The notes under the pieces: generated by a model | Seen by the model: the letters and a program-made list of their open reading frames with translations, nothing else | What the model was told of the DNA's origin: nothing | The model's database searches: none | NCBI GenBank assembly: GCA_018399515.1 | Contig: JAGYOB010000049.1 | Coordinates: 1-13,168, forward strand | DNA from: Candidatus Nanopelagicales bacterium | GTDB taxonomy: Bacteria > Actinomycetota > Actinomycetes > S36-B12 | Length of the DNA stretch: 13,168 nt | Reading direction: 5' to 3' | Program-made: the position numbers and the translations under genes | Shown here: positions 12,245 through 13,168 of the stretch, piece by piece | Numbering within the stretch: position 1 is the stretch's first letter | How the letters are laid out: each line of letters begins with the position of its first letter

Positions 12245-13168
12245 ATGGCGGGCAATAGTCAACGGCGCGGGGCGATGCGCAACTCGGGTTCGAAGAAGGG
12301 CATGGTCGTCGGTTCGGGGGGGCAGCGACGCAAAGCTCTGAAGGGCAAGGGGCCTACCCCGAAGGCCACCGAGCGGACCGGTCACCCGGCTGCGCGACGG
12401 GCGAAATCAGCGGAGAAGTCGGCGAGTAAACGCAGCTCTGCCGCACGCTCCGGGGCAGCCCGAGGCACGGAACTGCTCATCGGCCGCAACCCGGTCCTGG
12501 AAGCGTTGCGCGCGGGGGTCCCGGCGACATCGCTGACGGTCATGCAGTACATCGACGCTGATGATCGGATCTCAGAAGCGGTGGCGCTCGCAGCCGAACT
12601 CGGTCTGCCGATCATGGAAGCCACCCGTGGGGAACTCGATCGCACCACCGACGCTGGAGTGCATCAGGGGGTGCTGCTGACCGTCCCGCCGTATGACTAT
12701 GCCGACCCTGCGGAACTGCTCGAGGCAGCACTCGATGCTGGCTCCCCCCTCCTCGTCGCGTTGGATGGTGTCACCGATCCACGCAATCTAGGGGCGGTGA
12801 CCCGATCGGCGGCAGCATTCGGCGCGAGCGGCGTGATCATCCCGGAACGTCGAGCGGCTGGAGTGACCGCGACTGCATGGAAGGCCAGCGCGGGAGCACT
12901 GGCACGCATTCGAGTGGCTCAGGCGACGAATCTGACCCGCACCCTGGCGGCAGCCAAGAAATCCGGTTACTTCGTCGTGGGACTTGCTGCTGATGGTGAC
13001 ACCTCGCTGGTTGATCTTGATCCGCAGTTGGCGAACGGTCCACTCATCGTCGTCATCGGCGCTGAGGGCCAGGGCCTGGGCCGACTCGTAGGGGAGACCT
13101 GCGATCTGCTCGTATCGATCCCGATCGCGGCGGATACCGAATCGCTGAACGCCAGTGTTGCCGCCGGC
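12245..13168 (+). CDS. rlmB: 23S rRNA 2'-O-methyltransferase, RlmB/TrmH (SpoU) family, 3'-truncated by window
   Basis: 308 codons are visible with no stop, so the gene continues past the right edge. It is a SPOUT methyltransferase, expected to methylate the 2'-OH of a guanosine in the 23S rRNA peptidyl-transferase region (E. coli G2251) with S-adenosylmethionine. Residues 1-75 are a basic, Gly/Ser/Lys/Arg-rich tail, probably a disordered RNA-binding arm; 76-150 match the L30e-like substrate-binding domain (ELLIGRNPVLEAL). Motif 1 is DPRNLGAVTRSAAAFGASG (178-196; Asn181, Arg187), motif 2 is VIGAEGQGLG (270-279) and motif 3 is IPIAADTESLNASVAAG (292-308), which makes the trefoil-knot SAM site. 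Only the last few residues should be missing. The ATG at 12245 is 5 bp after the cysS stop without a ribosome site, so translation is likely coupled; Met11 or Met20 are alternative starts. Confidence 0.93.
   Translation, partial: MAGNSQRRGAMRNSGSKKGMVVGSGGQRRKALKGKGPTPKATERTGHPAARRAKSAEKSASKRSSAARSGAARGTELLIGRNPVLEALRAGVPATSLTVMQYIDADDRISEAVALAAELGLPIMEATRGELDRTTDAGVHQGVLLTVPPYDYADPAELLEAALDAGSPLLVALDGVTDPRNLGAVTRSAAAFGASGVIIPERRAAGVTATAWKASAGALARIRVAQATNLTRTLAAAKKSGYFVVGLAADGDTSLVDLDPQLANGPLIVVIGAEGQGLGRLVGETCDLLVSIPIAADTESLNASVAAG

Noticed and set aside
1..13168. CRISPR array, tRNA or rRNA genes, insertion sequence, prophage or biosynthetic cluster
   Set aside because: No regularly spaced repeats, cloverleaf-like segments, transposase motifs or clustered secondary-metabolism genes were seen; the coding space is filled by conserved chromosomal genes. 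The HNH fragment at the left edge is the only mobile-type hint.

Overview
The window is a high-GC (roughly 60-65% by eye) chromosomal segment of an actinomycete (Actinomycetota). The evidence is the mycothiol glycosyltransferase MshA, an LpqE-type lipoprotein divergent from CarD, a SenX3/RegX3 (PhoR/PhoP) pair beside PhoU, frequent GTG starts and several start codons that look leaderless. Gene order matches blocks known from Mycobacterium (mshA-ybjN-gpm1-senX3-regX3; lpqE/carD-ispD-ispF-cysS-rlmB) and Streptomyces (phoU/phoR-phoP close to carD-ispDF-cysS). Genus cannot be fixed from this sequence.

Layout: 1-217 is the 3' end of a DUF222/HNH endonuclease gene cut by the window edge. 282-2030 (+) is a long acyl-CoA dehydrogenase of the DmdC/FadE5 type. 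It converges, with only 4 bp between stop codons, on a five-gene minus-strand run read from right to left: phoU (6081-5410), mshA (5322-4036), a YbjN-family gene (4028-3540), gpmA (3521-2772) and a stand-alone alanyl-tRNA editing gene (2766-2035). From a 158-bp divergent control region, senX3 and regX3 run right (6240-8068). A minus-strand LpqE-like lipoprotein gene (8626-8084) converges on regX3 and diverges from a plus-strand cluster: carD, ispD, ispF, a PPOX/FDOR-family oxidoreductase, cysS and a 3'-truncated rlmB/TrmH-family methyltransferase running off the right edge.

How the genes work together: PhoU, SenX3 and RegX3 form the phosphate-sensing circuit, and the divergent region between them carries three 11-bp repeat units resembling an actinobacterial PHO box. 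MshA begins mycothiol synthesis and GpmA is the glycolytic mutase. CarD stabilises RNA polymerase open complexes at housekeeping promoters. IspD and IspF are consecutive-pathway MEP isoprenoid enzymes. CysS, the alanyl-tRNA editing protein and RlmB serve translation.

The window is mainly conserved housekeeping DNA. No CRISPR array, phage, insertion sequence, tRNA or rRNA was seen. The points most worth a second look are: a SenX3/PhoR homologue without its usual N-terminal membrane anchor; the PHO-box-like repeats and a second direct repeat in front of it; three apparent leaderless promoters with identical 6-nt spacing; an Asp in place of the zinc-ligand Cys of the alanyl-tRNA editing protein; and an oxidoreductase gene, apparently with its own promoter, between ispF and cysS.
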